In this document: positions 45,670 through 53,677 of the stretch, in pieces | How positions within the stretch are numbered: position 1 is the first letter of the stretch | Layout of the letters: each line of letters begins with the position of its first letter | Origin: JACCZX01 sp963829995 | Lineage (GTDB): Bacteria > Pseudomonadota > Gammaproteobacteria > Burkholderiales > Burkholderiaceae_F | Length of the DNA: 64,000 nt | Assembly (NCBI GenBank): GCA_963829995.1 | Contig: CAWHKW010000011.1 | Span: 17,305 to 81,304 of the forward strand | Direction: 5' to 3' | Notes under the pieces: model-generated | Seen by the model: only the letters and a program-made list of their open reading frames with translations | Told to the model about the DNA's origin: nothing | Databases searched by the model: none | Made by a program: the position numbers and the translations under genes

Positions 45670-45934
45670 GTGAATCCGAAAACGCTGGTTCACATGGCGA
45701 ATCGCATCGGCGAATTCTTTCAGGCGATGCCCGATCGGCGAGGAAGCGTTGCAAGGCGTTGCCACTCACATCCGAAAGTTCTGGGATCCGCGCATGCGGC
45801 GTGAGCTGCTGGCGTATCTCGATCAGCAAGCGGGCGAGGGCTTGTCGGAGCTAGTGCTGACTTCGTTGCACCAGCACCGCTCGACGCTATCAGCCGATCA
45901 GGTCAGCCACGCCGATAGACCTACCGGCGGATAG
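45670..45934 (+). CDS. fdsD: Formate dehydrogenase delta subunit, frameshifted
   Basis: A short fds-specific subunit of about 87 residues. From the GTG at 45670 the frame reads NPKTLVHMANRIGEFFQAMPDR, then breaks. The +1 frame continues with EEALQGVATHIRKFWDPRM and RRELLAYLDQQAGEGLSELV to TAG at 45932-45934. Removing one G of 45737-45738 restores a continuous FdsD-like protein. It is the last gene of the operon and is needed for the mature enzyme in studied relatives. Confidence 0.83.
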
Positions 45935-45999
45935 TCTGGCGAGCAGTGTTGTTAGTCGCGATTGACATCCTGCGTTCTCCGGCGCATCGTGCCTCGGCC

Positions 46000-46497
46000 A
46001 TGCACCTAAGCCCGGTTTCGATAGCCCTCGTCGCAGCGACGCTCGTCATCGCTCCCGCGTCGGCAGCGCCCGAAATCTACAAGTGGGTCGAGGCCGACGG
46101 TTCGGTCCACTACGGCAATACTCCTCCCGCGCGGACGAAGAACGTGCGTCTGGTCGGAATGGATTCGGGCACCGTCAGCGTTGTGCCGGGCATGTCGAAG
46201 GAAGAAAAAGACCGGCTGCGCGAGCGCGAAGATCAAATGCGTCTGCAGCGCCTTGAACTCGAAGTCGAGGAACTCCGTGCCCGTGAACAGGCGCGCGATT
46301 ACGCTCAGCCGGAAGTCATTTATACCGATGTGTATGTCCCGGCCTACGGGTACGGGCGACCCTTGCATCGTCGCGATATTGATCGCGTGAAGCCGCGCCC
46401 GGAACATCCAATTGCCAAGCCAAGACCGCCCCACCGGACGCAGCCCATAGAGGAGCTAAGCGCCCCGCGTGCACCGGCCGGAGCGCTCCGGCGCTAG
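46000..46497 (+). CDS. Exported DUF4124-domain protein
   Basis: 165 residues. A signal peptide of about 22 residues (MHLSPVSIALVAATLVIAPA) precedes a short DUF4124 domain, EIYKWVEADGSVHYGNTPP. A charged helical stretch likely to form a coiled coil (MSKEEKDRLREREDQMRLQR onward) follows, then a Pro/Arg-rich tail. Function unknown; DUF4124 is common in periplasmic proteins of Proteobacteria. ATG 46000 is selected because it gives the signal peptide; the frame is open from 45946. Confidence 0.8.
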   Translation: MHLSPVSIALVAATLVIAPASAAPEIYKWVEADGSVHYGNTPPARTKNVRLVGMDSGTVSVVPGMSKEEKDRLREREDQMRLQRLELEVEELRAREQARDYAQPEVIYTDVYVPAYGYGRPLHRRDIDRVKPRPEHPIAKPRPPHRTQPIEELSAPRAPAGALRR

Positions 46498-46786
46498 GAC
46501 TTCGGACAACCGCTACAACGAGCGGCGGCCGTGACCGTCTAGCGCTGGATGGTCACGAATCGGCCAAGAGCGACACTCGATCAGTCGTGAATATGTGGCG
46601 AGCAGACGCCATAGCGACGAGGCCGCCGGGCGCGCCGGTGTCGTTGTTTTTTACAACCGAGCTAATTTGACTGGCCGCGCCTGCGACAAACCCCAACATC
46701 TACAGCAACTTAGAGTTCATGGCACACATAGTGCTCCGGGCGTGTTTCTTAGCTCCGCTGGAGAGCTGTCAGTTTGGGAGGCACGC
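46498..46786 (+). other. Intergenic region upstream of the second PEP-CTERM gene
   Basis: 289 bases without a recognised gene. A hairpin (GTGACC 46531-46536 with GGTCAC 46551-46556) could end the DUF4124 transcript. A sigma-54-like promoter is at 46721-46736. GGGAGG at 46776-46781 is the ribosome site of the next gene. Confidence 0.5.
46721..46736 (+). promoter_or_regulatory. Sigma-54-like -24/-12 promoter
   Basis: TGGCACACATAGTGCT matches TGGCACGNNNNTTGCW at 10 of 12 specified positions, including the whole TGGCAC and the TGC of the -12 element at correct spacing. It is 51 bases before the PEP-CTERM gene ATG, so the transcript would start near 46748. Confidence 0.65.
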
Positions 46787-47353
46787 ATGTTCCTTACAAC
46801 CCTGAAATGTTTCGCCTTGGCATGTCTTGCAATGATCTGGCAGGGCCAAGCCGCTGCTGCCCTCCTGGACGGCCAAACCGTTGAAACCACGAATTTTCAT
46901 GGCACTGCGCCTGATGCGACAGCCATCATTGGCCCGGAACTGAGAGTTGTTGGACCGGGCGTCGAGCTGGTGAACTTTGGTTGGTTAGATTTTCTTAACG
47001 TTAATTTTTCTGATACGAATATTTTGATTACCCTGGCGACCGATCAACCGTTGGGCTTTTTTGAGGTGATTCGTTTTTTTGACGTAAACGGCACGATTCC
47101 AGCCTTCACAGGCATCTCCGTCAATCCCGCCACGAATTACGCAGGCTTCGATGCATCGCGAATATCTTTCGATTCGGATGTGATCGCGCTCAGTCTGACA
47201 GGCCTAAGCGGCCTACAAGGACAACAGATCTGGCTTGACCTCGTTGGTGGCGCCACTCCTGTCCCCGTTCACGAGCCTGCCACTATCTGGCTTCTTGTTG
47301 TTGGCGCCGCAACGCTTGCCGCATGGCGTCGTCGCGAACTCTCTAAGCGCTGA
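46787..47353 (+). CDS. Exported PEP-CTERM protein of unknown function
   Basis: 188 residues. A signal peptide (about 1-25, ending GQAAAA) is followed by a beta-rich mature part without a recognised domain (short strands such as ITLATDQPLGFFEVIRFF). The C-terminus is a clear sorting signal: a VHEPAT box in place of VPEPAT, a hydrophobic stretch IWLLVVGAATLAAW, then RRRELSKR. The protein should be processed by an exosortase, which is not encoded in this window. The ATG at 46787 has GGGAGG six bases upstream. Base composition is lower in GC than its neighbours in the middle of the gene. Confidence 0.85.
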   Translation: MFLTTLKCFALACLAMIWQGQAAAALLDGQTVETTNFHGTAPDATAIIGPELRVVGPGVELVNFGWLDFLNVNFSDTNILITLATDQPLGFFEVIRFFDVNGTIPAFTGISVNPATNYAGFDASRISFDSDVIALSLTGLSGLQGQQIWLDLVGGATPVPVHEPATIWLLVVGAATLAAWRRRELSKR

Positions 47354-47435
47354 GCCGGGCAAGGAACATCTGGTACGGCAGCGGAAATCGTCCCGGCCGT
47401 CCTAGTCTCCCGGCATCAAAGGCACGAGTATTCCT

Positions 47436-49895
47436 TCACTTGCTCATGAAAACACGCCGCTGGCGAGCCATGATCCCGATCGCGAGCAGCAGAAGAAGCA
47501 GTACGGCTGGATCCAATGCGCCGCCGCCAGCGTTCATGGGTGTTCCGCTGCTAGTAGCGACGTTCTGATTCGCAGGGGGCGTGGGCACACTCTCGCCAGC
47601 CAAGCCGATGGCAAGAGTTCCCGCATTGCTTGTGAACGACAGAGTCCCGGTCTGAGCACCGGGCGCTGAGGGAGTGAATAGCACCTCGAGCAGGCAGGAA
47701 TCGCCTGGCGGAAGGCTGAAGCTTGGGGAAGCGCAGGTACCTCCGGACCCCAGCACGAACGGCATTCCAATGCTTACCGCGGAAACGTTCAGGTTAGTCG
47801 CACCCGTGTTGGTCAACCAGACAGGCTGAGCCGGCGACTGCACGGCAGCGGCAACCGGTCCGAAGTTGACTGCGGTTTTGTCACTGCTGATCTCGGGTGC
47901 CGCCACACCGCTCGCATCCCCAGCCAGCGCGACCATTAGCGGCGACGGTGTACCGGTGCTGGATACGCTTAGTCCACCAGTTCGAGCACCGGGTGCCGCG
48001 GGTGAAAAGCGTACATCGACGGAACAGGATGCGCCCTGCGCGACGATCATTGCGGCCGCGCATGCACCCGTCGTTCCGCCAGCGAGCACGAATTCGGTAT
48101 TGCTAGTACCGATGGTGCCCAACGTCAAGGTGCCCGGCCCGGCATTGGTGATGGTGATGCGCTCGGCTGATGACGGCTGGCCGACCACTGTGATTCCGGG
48201 AAATGCGACTGGGCTGGGCGATGCTTCCAGAACCGGCACGGGTAGAGTTGTTCCAACGCCCGCAAGTGCGACGCTGAGCGGACTGCCAGCCGCGCCATGA
48301 GCAACGTTTAGCGTCGATGCGAGCGAGCCGCTCGCGCCCGGAGCGAACACCACGCTGACCGTACAGACCTGACCTGCCGCCAGGCTGGCGCCTACGCAAT
48401 TGCCGCTATGGGTGAAGTGCAGGCCGGAGATCGCAACACTGCTGATGACCAGGCGTCCCCCTCCGTTGTTGGCCACCGTGACAGCCTGGGCGGCGCTGCT
48501 GGTGCCGACTTGCTGTGTGCTGAAGGTCAGCGCCGCGGGAGCAATGGTGGCGGCCGGAATGTTCGTCGTCGCATTTCCGGCGAGGGAAACCGTGACGTTG
48601 CCCCCTGAGTTATTCGACGCAATGGTCAGATTGCTGGTCCGGGTTCCGACTGCCGTCGGTGCGAAGGAGAAGACAAGGGTGCAGTTACCACCGCTCGCCG
48701 CCAGTGACATTCCGGCCTGGCAGGATCCAGTGCGCGAAAAGTCCGCGACATGACTGCCCCCTGCGGTAAGGGTGCCGATATTTAATACACCGGTGCCTAC
48801 GTTAGTCACCGTAATCGTCCGCAGTGCGCTTTGCGTCCCGACTTCCTGCGGTCCGAAACTCAACGAGTTGGCGCTGAGCGCAATCGTCGGTGCCGCCGCC
48901 GCCGTAGCCGTTCCATTCAAGGCCACGCTGCTGGATCCGCCCGCGGCGTTATGCACGAGCACCAGCGACGCAGTCTCCGATCCGAGCACAGTCGGCCTAA
49001 AGGTCAGGTCGACACGGCACGACGCGCCGGGCGCCACGCCGATCGTCACGGAGCAGGTTGATGTCGGCTCGATTCGAAAGTCGTTCGCATTCGTTCCCGT
49101 GCTCGAAATCGCGCTGAACACCAGTGCGGCCGTGCCGGTATTCGCAGCCGTGACTGAGTAGACAGCACTCATGTTGCCAGCGGTTGTCGCAGGAAACGTG
49201 ATTGCCGCGGGTGACACCGTGATCGACGGCATCGGTGGAGGGCTGGCGGTACCGGTTAACGGCACGGAACTGGTAGCTCCCGCCGCGTTGTGGGCAATCG
49301 TTACGGTGGAGGATTTCGCGCCGGTCGTTGTCGGGCGGAAACGGAGGTCAATCCTGCACGCGGCAGCGGGTGCCAGCGTCGAACCGCCGCGGCAGGTGGA
49401 ACTGGTTTCGACGCGAAACTCGGCTGCGTTGGTACCGCCGAGGGTTACGCTGGACAAGACGAGGTTGGCGGTACCACTGTTGGACACGGTCACTGCCGCG
49501 ATGCCGCTTGCGCTGCCGACGTAAGTCGAGGCGAACGTGACCGAGGTCGGAGCGACTGCAATAGCGGGCGCCCCGGAAGCGCTGGGATTGGCCAGATACG
49601 CTGCGAGATCAAGGGAATCCTGGTTGCTGACATACGCCGAAAGAAATCTCATCTCCGACTCATTAGTGATCGCCTCCCGGATGACCGCCGCGTTGTTGGC
49701 GCCTTTCAAGATGTCGTTTGTGTTTCTGGTCGGGTCAAGAGCGTGACAAGCTGCGGTTGCGCAGCTGAGGGGTGCACCGTTGGTATTGAGGTAGAGCGCT
49801 CTGCCACGCACAGCGTCCTGCGCGTTTGCAACTGGGGCTCCAGGCAGCAACGCGACAAGCAAGAGAAATGGCAGAACGTGATTGGAGGGGTGCAT
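47436..49895 (-). CDS. Exported cytochrome-like protein with six Ig-like (choice-of-anchor D) repeats
   Basis: 819 residues. After a signal peptide (1-26) comes a small domain with the haem motif CATAACH at 45-51, that is CX4CH. The next 60 residues resemble a short c-type cytochrome (FLSAYVSNQDSLDLAAYLAN). Six repeats of about 100 residues follow, each with a strand pattern like VAPTSVTFASTYVG, F-x-P and LTGTA, and usually two cysteines. This is the ASPM/SPD-2/Hydin-like choice-of-anchor D fold. The C-terminus GGGALDPAVLLLLLLAIGIM followed by ARQRR looks like a membrane sorting signal. The start is the ATG at 49895. Function unknown; possibly a cell-surface electron carrier or adhesin. Confidence 0.8.
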   Translation of the reverse strand: MHPSNHVLPFLLLVALLPGAPVANAQDAVRGRALYLNTNGAPLSCATAACHALDPTRNTNDILKGANNAAVIREAITNESEMRFLSAYVSNQDSLDLAAYLANPSASGAPAIAVAPTSVTFASTYVGSASGIAAVTVSNSGTANLVLSSVTLGGTNAAEFRVETSSTCRGGSTLAPAAACRIDLRFRPTTTGAKSSTVTIAHNAAGATSSVPLTGTASPPPMPSITVSPAAITFPATTAGNMSAVYSVTAANTGTAALVFSAISSTGTNANDFRIEPTSTCSVTIGVAPGASCRVDLTFRPTVLGSETASLVLVHNAAGGSSSVALNGTATAAAAPTIALSANSLSFGPQEVGTQSALRTITVTNVGTGVLNIGTLTAGGSHVADFSRTGSCQAGMSLAASGGNCTLVFSFAPTAVGTRTSNLTIASNNSGGNVTVSLAGNATTNIPAATIAPAALTFSTQQVGTSSAAQAVTVANNGGGRLVISSVAISGLHFTHSGNCVGASLAAGQVCTVSVVFAPGASGSLASTLNVAHGAAGSPLSVALAGVGTTLPVPVLEASPSPVAFPGITVVGQPSSAERITITNAGPGTLTLGTIGTSNTEFVLAGGTTGACAAAMIVAQGASCSVDVRFSPAAPGARTGGLSVSSTGTPSPLMVALAGDASGVAAPEISSDKTAVNFGPVAAAVQSPAQPVWLTNTGATNLNVSAVSIGMPFVLGSGGTCASPSFSLPPGDSCLLEVLFTPSAPGAQTGTLSFTSNAGTLAIGLAGESVPTPPANQNVATSSGTPMNAGGGALDPAVLLLLLLAIGIMARQRRVFMSK

Positions 49896-50199
49896 TGGCG
49901 AACCTCCGGGCGTGTTGGTCACTCGTCAGGGCAACTGAAGAGGCGTTTCTTTGCAGAACTTGAGGTGCTGATGGCGATAGTGCGCCGATTGCCCAGCAAG
50001 CTGTCGACGTGCCGTCCCCCAATCAAGCTAAAACTGATGGGAGTGCCTGCTCCCCTGAATTAGCTATTTAGCCAACTGAAGTTCGTTGTGGCAGGAGGAG
50101 TAGCGGAAGCGATCTGGATCGAGGATTCGCGCGTGCTAGTCGTCGCTTCGTGAACGTCCGAAACGAACCTAGACAAAACTCGTCGCGCAACGCCCTGAA
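49896..50199. other. Intergenic region between transglycosylase and repeat protein genes
   Basis: 304 bases between two minus-strand genes. It should carry the promoter of the repeat protein. I see no convincing sigma-70 or sigma-54 element and no hairpin terminator. Confidence 0.4.
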
Positions 50200-50883
50200 C
50201 TATTCGGTTCGAGTCCAGGCCCGTGCCAGTTCGAGGCTGAGTTCAATGCCAGGTCGCATGTAAAGGTCCAGCACTCTTGCCACGTAGGCTGTTGTCTCCA
50301 CGTAGGGTGGCACGCCCCCATGCTTAGCGACGGCGCCTTCACCCGCGTTGTATGCAGCCAAGGTCAGAGTCAGGTTGTGATGAAACGTGTCCAATAGGTC
50401 GCGCAGGTGCTGCACGCCGCCGCGGATGTTTTGGGTTGCGTCTCGCGGATCGATGACGCCATAGCGGCGGGCGGTCGCGGGCATTAGCTGCATCAACCCG
50501 ACCGCACCTTTGTGTGAAACCGCCGAGGCGTTGTAATTCGATTCGGTTCGGATCAGCGCATGGATCAATTCCGCGTCTACCTGGTAGGCACGCGCCATCT
50601 CGTCAACGATCTCAACATAACGATTCGGCGGAGTCCTTACCGTGGTGGCCGCAGGTGGTCTCGAGGAAGGCGCCGGACGAACCATCGCACGGTTACTGGT
50701 GTTTCGAGGCGTAGCAGAGCGGGGAACGTTAGTAACGTGTATCACGCCTTGCTCGTCTATGAACTTATAGACGTCTGCGTGAGCTGCCCCGCAGAGCCAA
50801 AAACCGGGGCAAAGCAGAGCCGCGACCCACAGTCGGATAGCCGGTAGCCATGAAAGGGCAGAAGTAGTTGCGTACCTCGGCAT
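50200..50883 (-). CDS. Lytic transglycosylase (SLT domain) with DUF4124-like N-terminus
   Basis: 227 residues. A signal peptide (about 1-36, ending GAAHA) is followed directly by a short DUF4124-like segment, DVYKFIDEQGVIHVTNVP. A linker rich in Pro/Arg leads to the SLT domain: catalytic Glu in LIHALIRTESNYNASAVSHK, then GAVGLMQLMPATARRYGV and LAAYNAGEGAV. It would cleave glycan strands in the periplasm. The true start is taken as ATG 50883; the frame is open to 51495 but upstream sequence has no signal-peptide logic. The DUF4124-SLT combination recalls transglycosylases that accompany secretion or pilus machines; the type II secretion genes begin 5 kb away. Confidence 0.87.
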   Translation of the reverse strand: MPRYATTSALSWLPAIRLWVAALLCPGFWLCGAAHADVYKFIDEQGVIHVTNVPRSATPRNTSNRAMVRPAPSSRPPAATTVRTPPNRYVEIVDEMARAYQVDAELIHALIRTESNYNASAVSHKGAVGLMQLMPATARRYGVIDPRDATQNIRGGVQHLRDLLDTFHHNLTLTLAAYNAGEGAVAKHGGVPPYVETTAYVARVLDLYMRPGIELSLELARAWTRTE

Positions 50884-51313
50884 GCGGCGTGTATATCGGA
50901 CACGCGGCAGCGCGCAAATACATTGAATTACCCATCTGGTACTTACGCTCGCTAACCACGCTCGTATATGTAGGGTGAAGGCCGCATTGCTGCCGCACCT
51001 CCATTCGAGGCATAAGTTTCGGGTCGTTTTGCAGTTTCGCTGCGCGACGGGTTGCGAGATCCGTTGTGCTTTCGGCACAGGGAGCGAACAACACCAAGTC
51101 TGCCGATGGATGTCTCTATAGAAGTGGATGCGCCCGCAGGGGCCGCTTCCGGTAACCACCTGGCCATGCGTCGGCGTCGCTGCTCTGTTGCCGTTCGGAG
51201 CCTTCCGGCTGATACTTCTGCGGCTTCGCAAGCGGAACCGAGAGCGCTGGGACCGTCGCACTGGGTGGTGCGGCGCAGAAACAAACAACAGCAAGAATTG
51301 TCGCGTTGGGCCA
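50884..51313. other. Divergent intergenic region
   Basis: 430 bases between the transglycosylase (minus) and the first sensor kinase (plus). It must hold both promoters. One short hairpin TGTGC-TTTCG-GCACA is near 51065-51079. TA-rich stretches (GTATAT near 50891, CGTATATG near 50964) could be -10 elements but lack paired -35 boxes. The kinase frame is open through the right part, but no good start is seen before 51314. Confidence 0.4.
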
Positions 51314-52798
51314 ATGAGACGTACCTCTAGAACCTTAACGGCGCTTGTCGCCGCTTGTACGGTTCTCTCCTTCCACGCCGGGATCGCCAGTGCCACAGGC
51401 GTTAGCGAGGCAGATGCGAGCAGCAGTTCCCGGCCGCGCAATGTCGCGAGGTCAAGCAAGCCCAGAAGCGGAGGTCGCTGGAACGTTAACGGCACGACCG
51501 CCGCCGTGGATTTGGCGGTCGAGGCGGTACCCGGCGACCTGCGAACGGCGGGTATGTTTCAAGAGGCGTATCCCCAGGAGCCCAGCGCTCTTTCCACCGT
51601 AGGGGTCCTATCCGCCGAACCGCTTGTTGCCGTCATGCGCAGTCTGTTAGAAGCAGGCGGCGGTGTGCAGGAAACGGGGTCGCAGGTCTGCCCGCTTTTG
51701 ACCAGGGTGGCCGACGCCATGCTCGAGGGGCTGACGGTTTGTGACGACCAGGGGACGATTGTCTATGTGAACAGCAGCCTTTGTCGGATGCTCGGCACGA
51801 CCCGAGCGGAATTGATCGGTCGGTCGGTGACCGAGTGCTTCGCGGGTATGTATGCGCGCTTCGTTCAGGTCACGGCGCGACCGAGCGGCGTGCATCCATG
51901 CGAGCGCTTCGAAACTGAGTGGCACAACAAGTCGGGGGGCAGCACCATCGTCAAGGTGGCGGTTCACAGCATCGGGGATTCAGGCGGCGAGCCCGTCGGG
52001 TTTTTCGCGGTGGTGCGCGACTTCACCGCGCGTACGCGAGCTGAGACGGCGCTACGGCGTTCGGAAAGCGAGTTGCGCTTGTTGTCAGCGCAGTTGTTTG
52101 CGGCGCAGGAGACAGAACGAAGGCGTATCGCGCGCGGATTGCACGACGGCGTCAGCCAGGCATTGGGAGGGATCAAATTTGCTCTTGAGAGCTGCGTGGC
52201 GAGATTAGCGATCGAAAGCACGCAGGCCTCTGCTCGGACAATGCACCAACTGATTGGCAAGGTTCAAGCGGTCATCGAGGACTCATCCCGAATCGCCATG
52301 GGCCTGCATCCGTCGGTGTTAGACCATTTGGGAATTGGGCCGACGATTGACTGGTTTTGCCGGGAGTCGAGCGCCAACTATCCACAGATACGGCTTGAAT
52401 ATGCCGTCGACGTCTGTGAAGAGGAAATTGCGGCGCCGGTCAAGGTCGCGATCTACCGGATCATTCAAGAAACGTTCAACAATGCGGTCACACATGCTCA
52501 GGCGAGCAGGGTGACCTTGAACTTGAAACACAATCGCGGGCATGTAGAACTGAGCGTTCATGACGATGGCGTTGGGTTTGACCCCGCGCAGTTCAAAAGC
52601 GTGGATAAGACGGGCAGGGGCCTTGGGCTGGCGAGCATGCGTGAACGCGCCGAAGCGACGGCCGGTCGTTTCGGGGTGGAATCGCGGAGCGGAGACGGCA
52701 CTACAGTTAAAGTTACGTGGCCAAGACATTGCCCGCGGGTTGAAGTGGCCGCATCTGAAGCAGTTGATTCGAATGCTGTCCCAACCGTACAGGCATAG
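51314..52798 (+). CDS. Sensor histidine kinase (PAS, HisKA_3, HATPase), NarX/DegS-like
   Basis: 494 residues from the ATG at 51314. A single hydrophobic stretch near the N-terminus (LTALVAACTVLSFHAGIASA) may be a membrane anchor or signal segment. A PAS domain lies at about 135-250 (DAMLEGLTVCDDQGTIVYVN). The HisKA_3 dimerisation box is RRIARGLHDGVSQALGG with the phospho-acceptor at about His277. The ATPase shows the N-box IYRIIQETFNNAVTHAQ, VHDDGVGFDP and GRGLGLASMRERAE. It is followed 16 bases later by a LuxR-type response regulator, its likely partner. The signal is unknown. Confidence 0.87.
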   Translation: MRRTSRTLTALVAACTVLSFHAGIASATGVSEADASSSSRPRNVARSSKPRSGGRWNVNGTTAAVDLAVEAVPGDLRTAGMFQEAYPQEPSALSTVGVLSAEPLVAVMRSLLEAGGGVQETGSQVCPLLTRVADAMLEGLTVCDDQGTIVYVNSSLCRMLGTTRAELIGRSVTECFAGMYARFVQVTARPSGVHPCERFETEWHNKSGGSTIVKVAVHSIGDSGGEPVGFFAVVRDFTARTRAETALRRSESELRLLSAQLFAAQETERRRIARGLHDGVSQALGGIKFALESCVARLAIESTQASARTMHQLIGKVQAVIEDSSRIAMGLHPSVLDHLGIGPTIDWFCRESSANYPQIRLEYAVDVCEEEIAAPVKVAIYRIIQETFNNAVTHAQASRVTLNLKHNRGHVELSVHDDGVGFDPAQFKSVDKTGRGLGLASMRERAEATAGRFGVESRSGDGTTVKVTWPRHCPRVEVAASEAVDSNAVPTVQA

Positions 52799-52814
52799 CA
52801 GAGGGGTTCTTCGC

Positions 52815-53522
52815 ATGGATTCGGACCAAAACCTGCAAAGAGCTTCCGAGCCCGGTTCGCGAGGCTTGAATGGCAAGCATCGCATCCTGATCGCCGATGA
52901 CCACACCATCATGCGCGAAGGACTGCGTGCGTTGCTCGAAAGCGATCGCACGCTCGAAATTGTGGGCACCGTCGAGGATGGTCGAGAGGCGGTGCAATTA
53001 GTCGGGAGCCTTAAACCCGACGTCGTGTTGATGGACATATCCATGCCGCACATGGACGGCATGAGTGCGATTCGCGAGATCAAGCGGCGCGCTATCGAAA
53101 CCAAGATTCTCGTGCTGACTGTCCATAAGACTGAAGAGTACATACGTGCGGCGCTGCAGGCTGGTGCCAGCGGCTACGTACTAAAGGACGCATCGCGTGC
53201 CGAACTGTTGTTCGCAATTCAGTGCCTTGTGGCGGGCAAAACGTTTATCAGCCCAGCCGTTTCGGATCGGATCGTGACGGGTTATTTGCATCGCGAAACT
53301 ACAGGTGCGGCCGTTCGGTCATTGTCGGACACGCTGACGGCCCGCGAGAAGCAGGTTCTGAAGTTGATCGCAGAAGGGCGCCGCAATCGCGAGATTGCGA
53401 CTTATCTTTACATTAGCGTCAAGACGGTCGAAAAGCATCGCGCGAATCTGATGCAGAAACTCAGCGTCCACAACATCGCCGCCCTGACGACCTTCGCGAT
53501 AGAAAATGGCCTCGTAACTTGA
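52815..53522 (+). CDS. NarL/FixJ-family response regulator
   Basis: 235 residues. The receiver starts at HRILIADDHTIMREGLRALL. The phospho-acceptor Asp is in VVLMDISMPHMDG and the conserved Lys in GYVLKDAS. A C-terminal GerE/LuxR helix-turn-helix follows: LTAREKQVLKLIAEGRRNRE, then VKTVEKHRANLMQKL. The first 20 residues are an extension. The start is the ATG at 52815, just behind the kinase gene. It should activate transcription after phosphorylation; targets are unknown. Confidence 0.92.
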   Translation: MDSDQNLQRASEPGSRGLNGKHRILIADDHTIMREGLRALLESDRTLEIVGTVEDGREAVQLVGSLKPDVVLMDISMPHMDGMSAIREIKRRAIETKILVLTVHKTEEYIRAALQAGASGYVLKDASRAELLFAIQCLVAGKTFISPAVSDRIVTGYLHRETTGAAVRSLSDTLTAREKQVLKLIAEGRRNREIATYLYISVKTVEKHRANLMQKLSVHNIAALTTFAIENGLVT

Positions 53523-53677
53523 TCCCGTTGTTGGTGGCGTGATCGTCCGTTTCCGAGCTCATGAGGCGGGCCTGAGTTATGTGCTCCGACAGCTCAGCCC
53601 GTTGCTTCCCCGTTCCTTGACGAGGACAATGGTCCGCTGAAGAGTCTAGGGATCTACCGGATGCGGGGCAGCGCAGG

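Noticed and set aside
45436..45804. Open frame of 122 codons across the fdhD end
   Set aside because: Its first half is a shadow of fdhD; only the part from 45670 is real and belongs to fdsD.
47500..49600. Periodic similar DNA segments that might be a repeat array
   Set aside because: They follow the protein repeats of the anchor-D domains, with codon-level divergence; there are no constant repeat/spacer units as in CRISPR.
50013..50033. AGCAA and CGTGCC in reverse order, resembling a sigma-54 site on the minus strand for the repeat protein
   Set aside because: The spacing between the two elements is eight bases instead of four, so the geometry is wrong.
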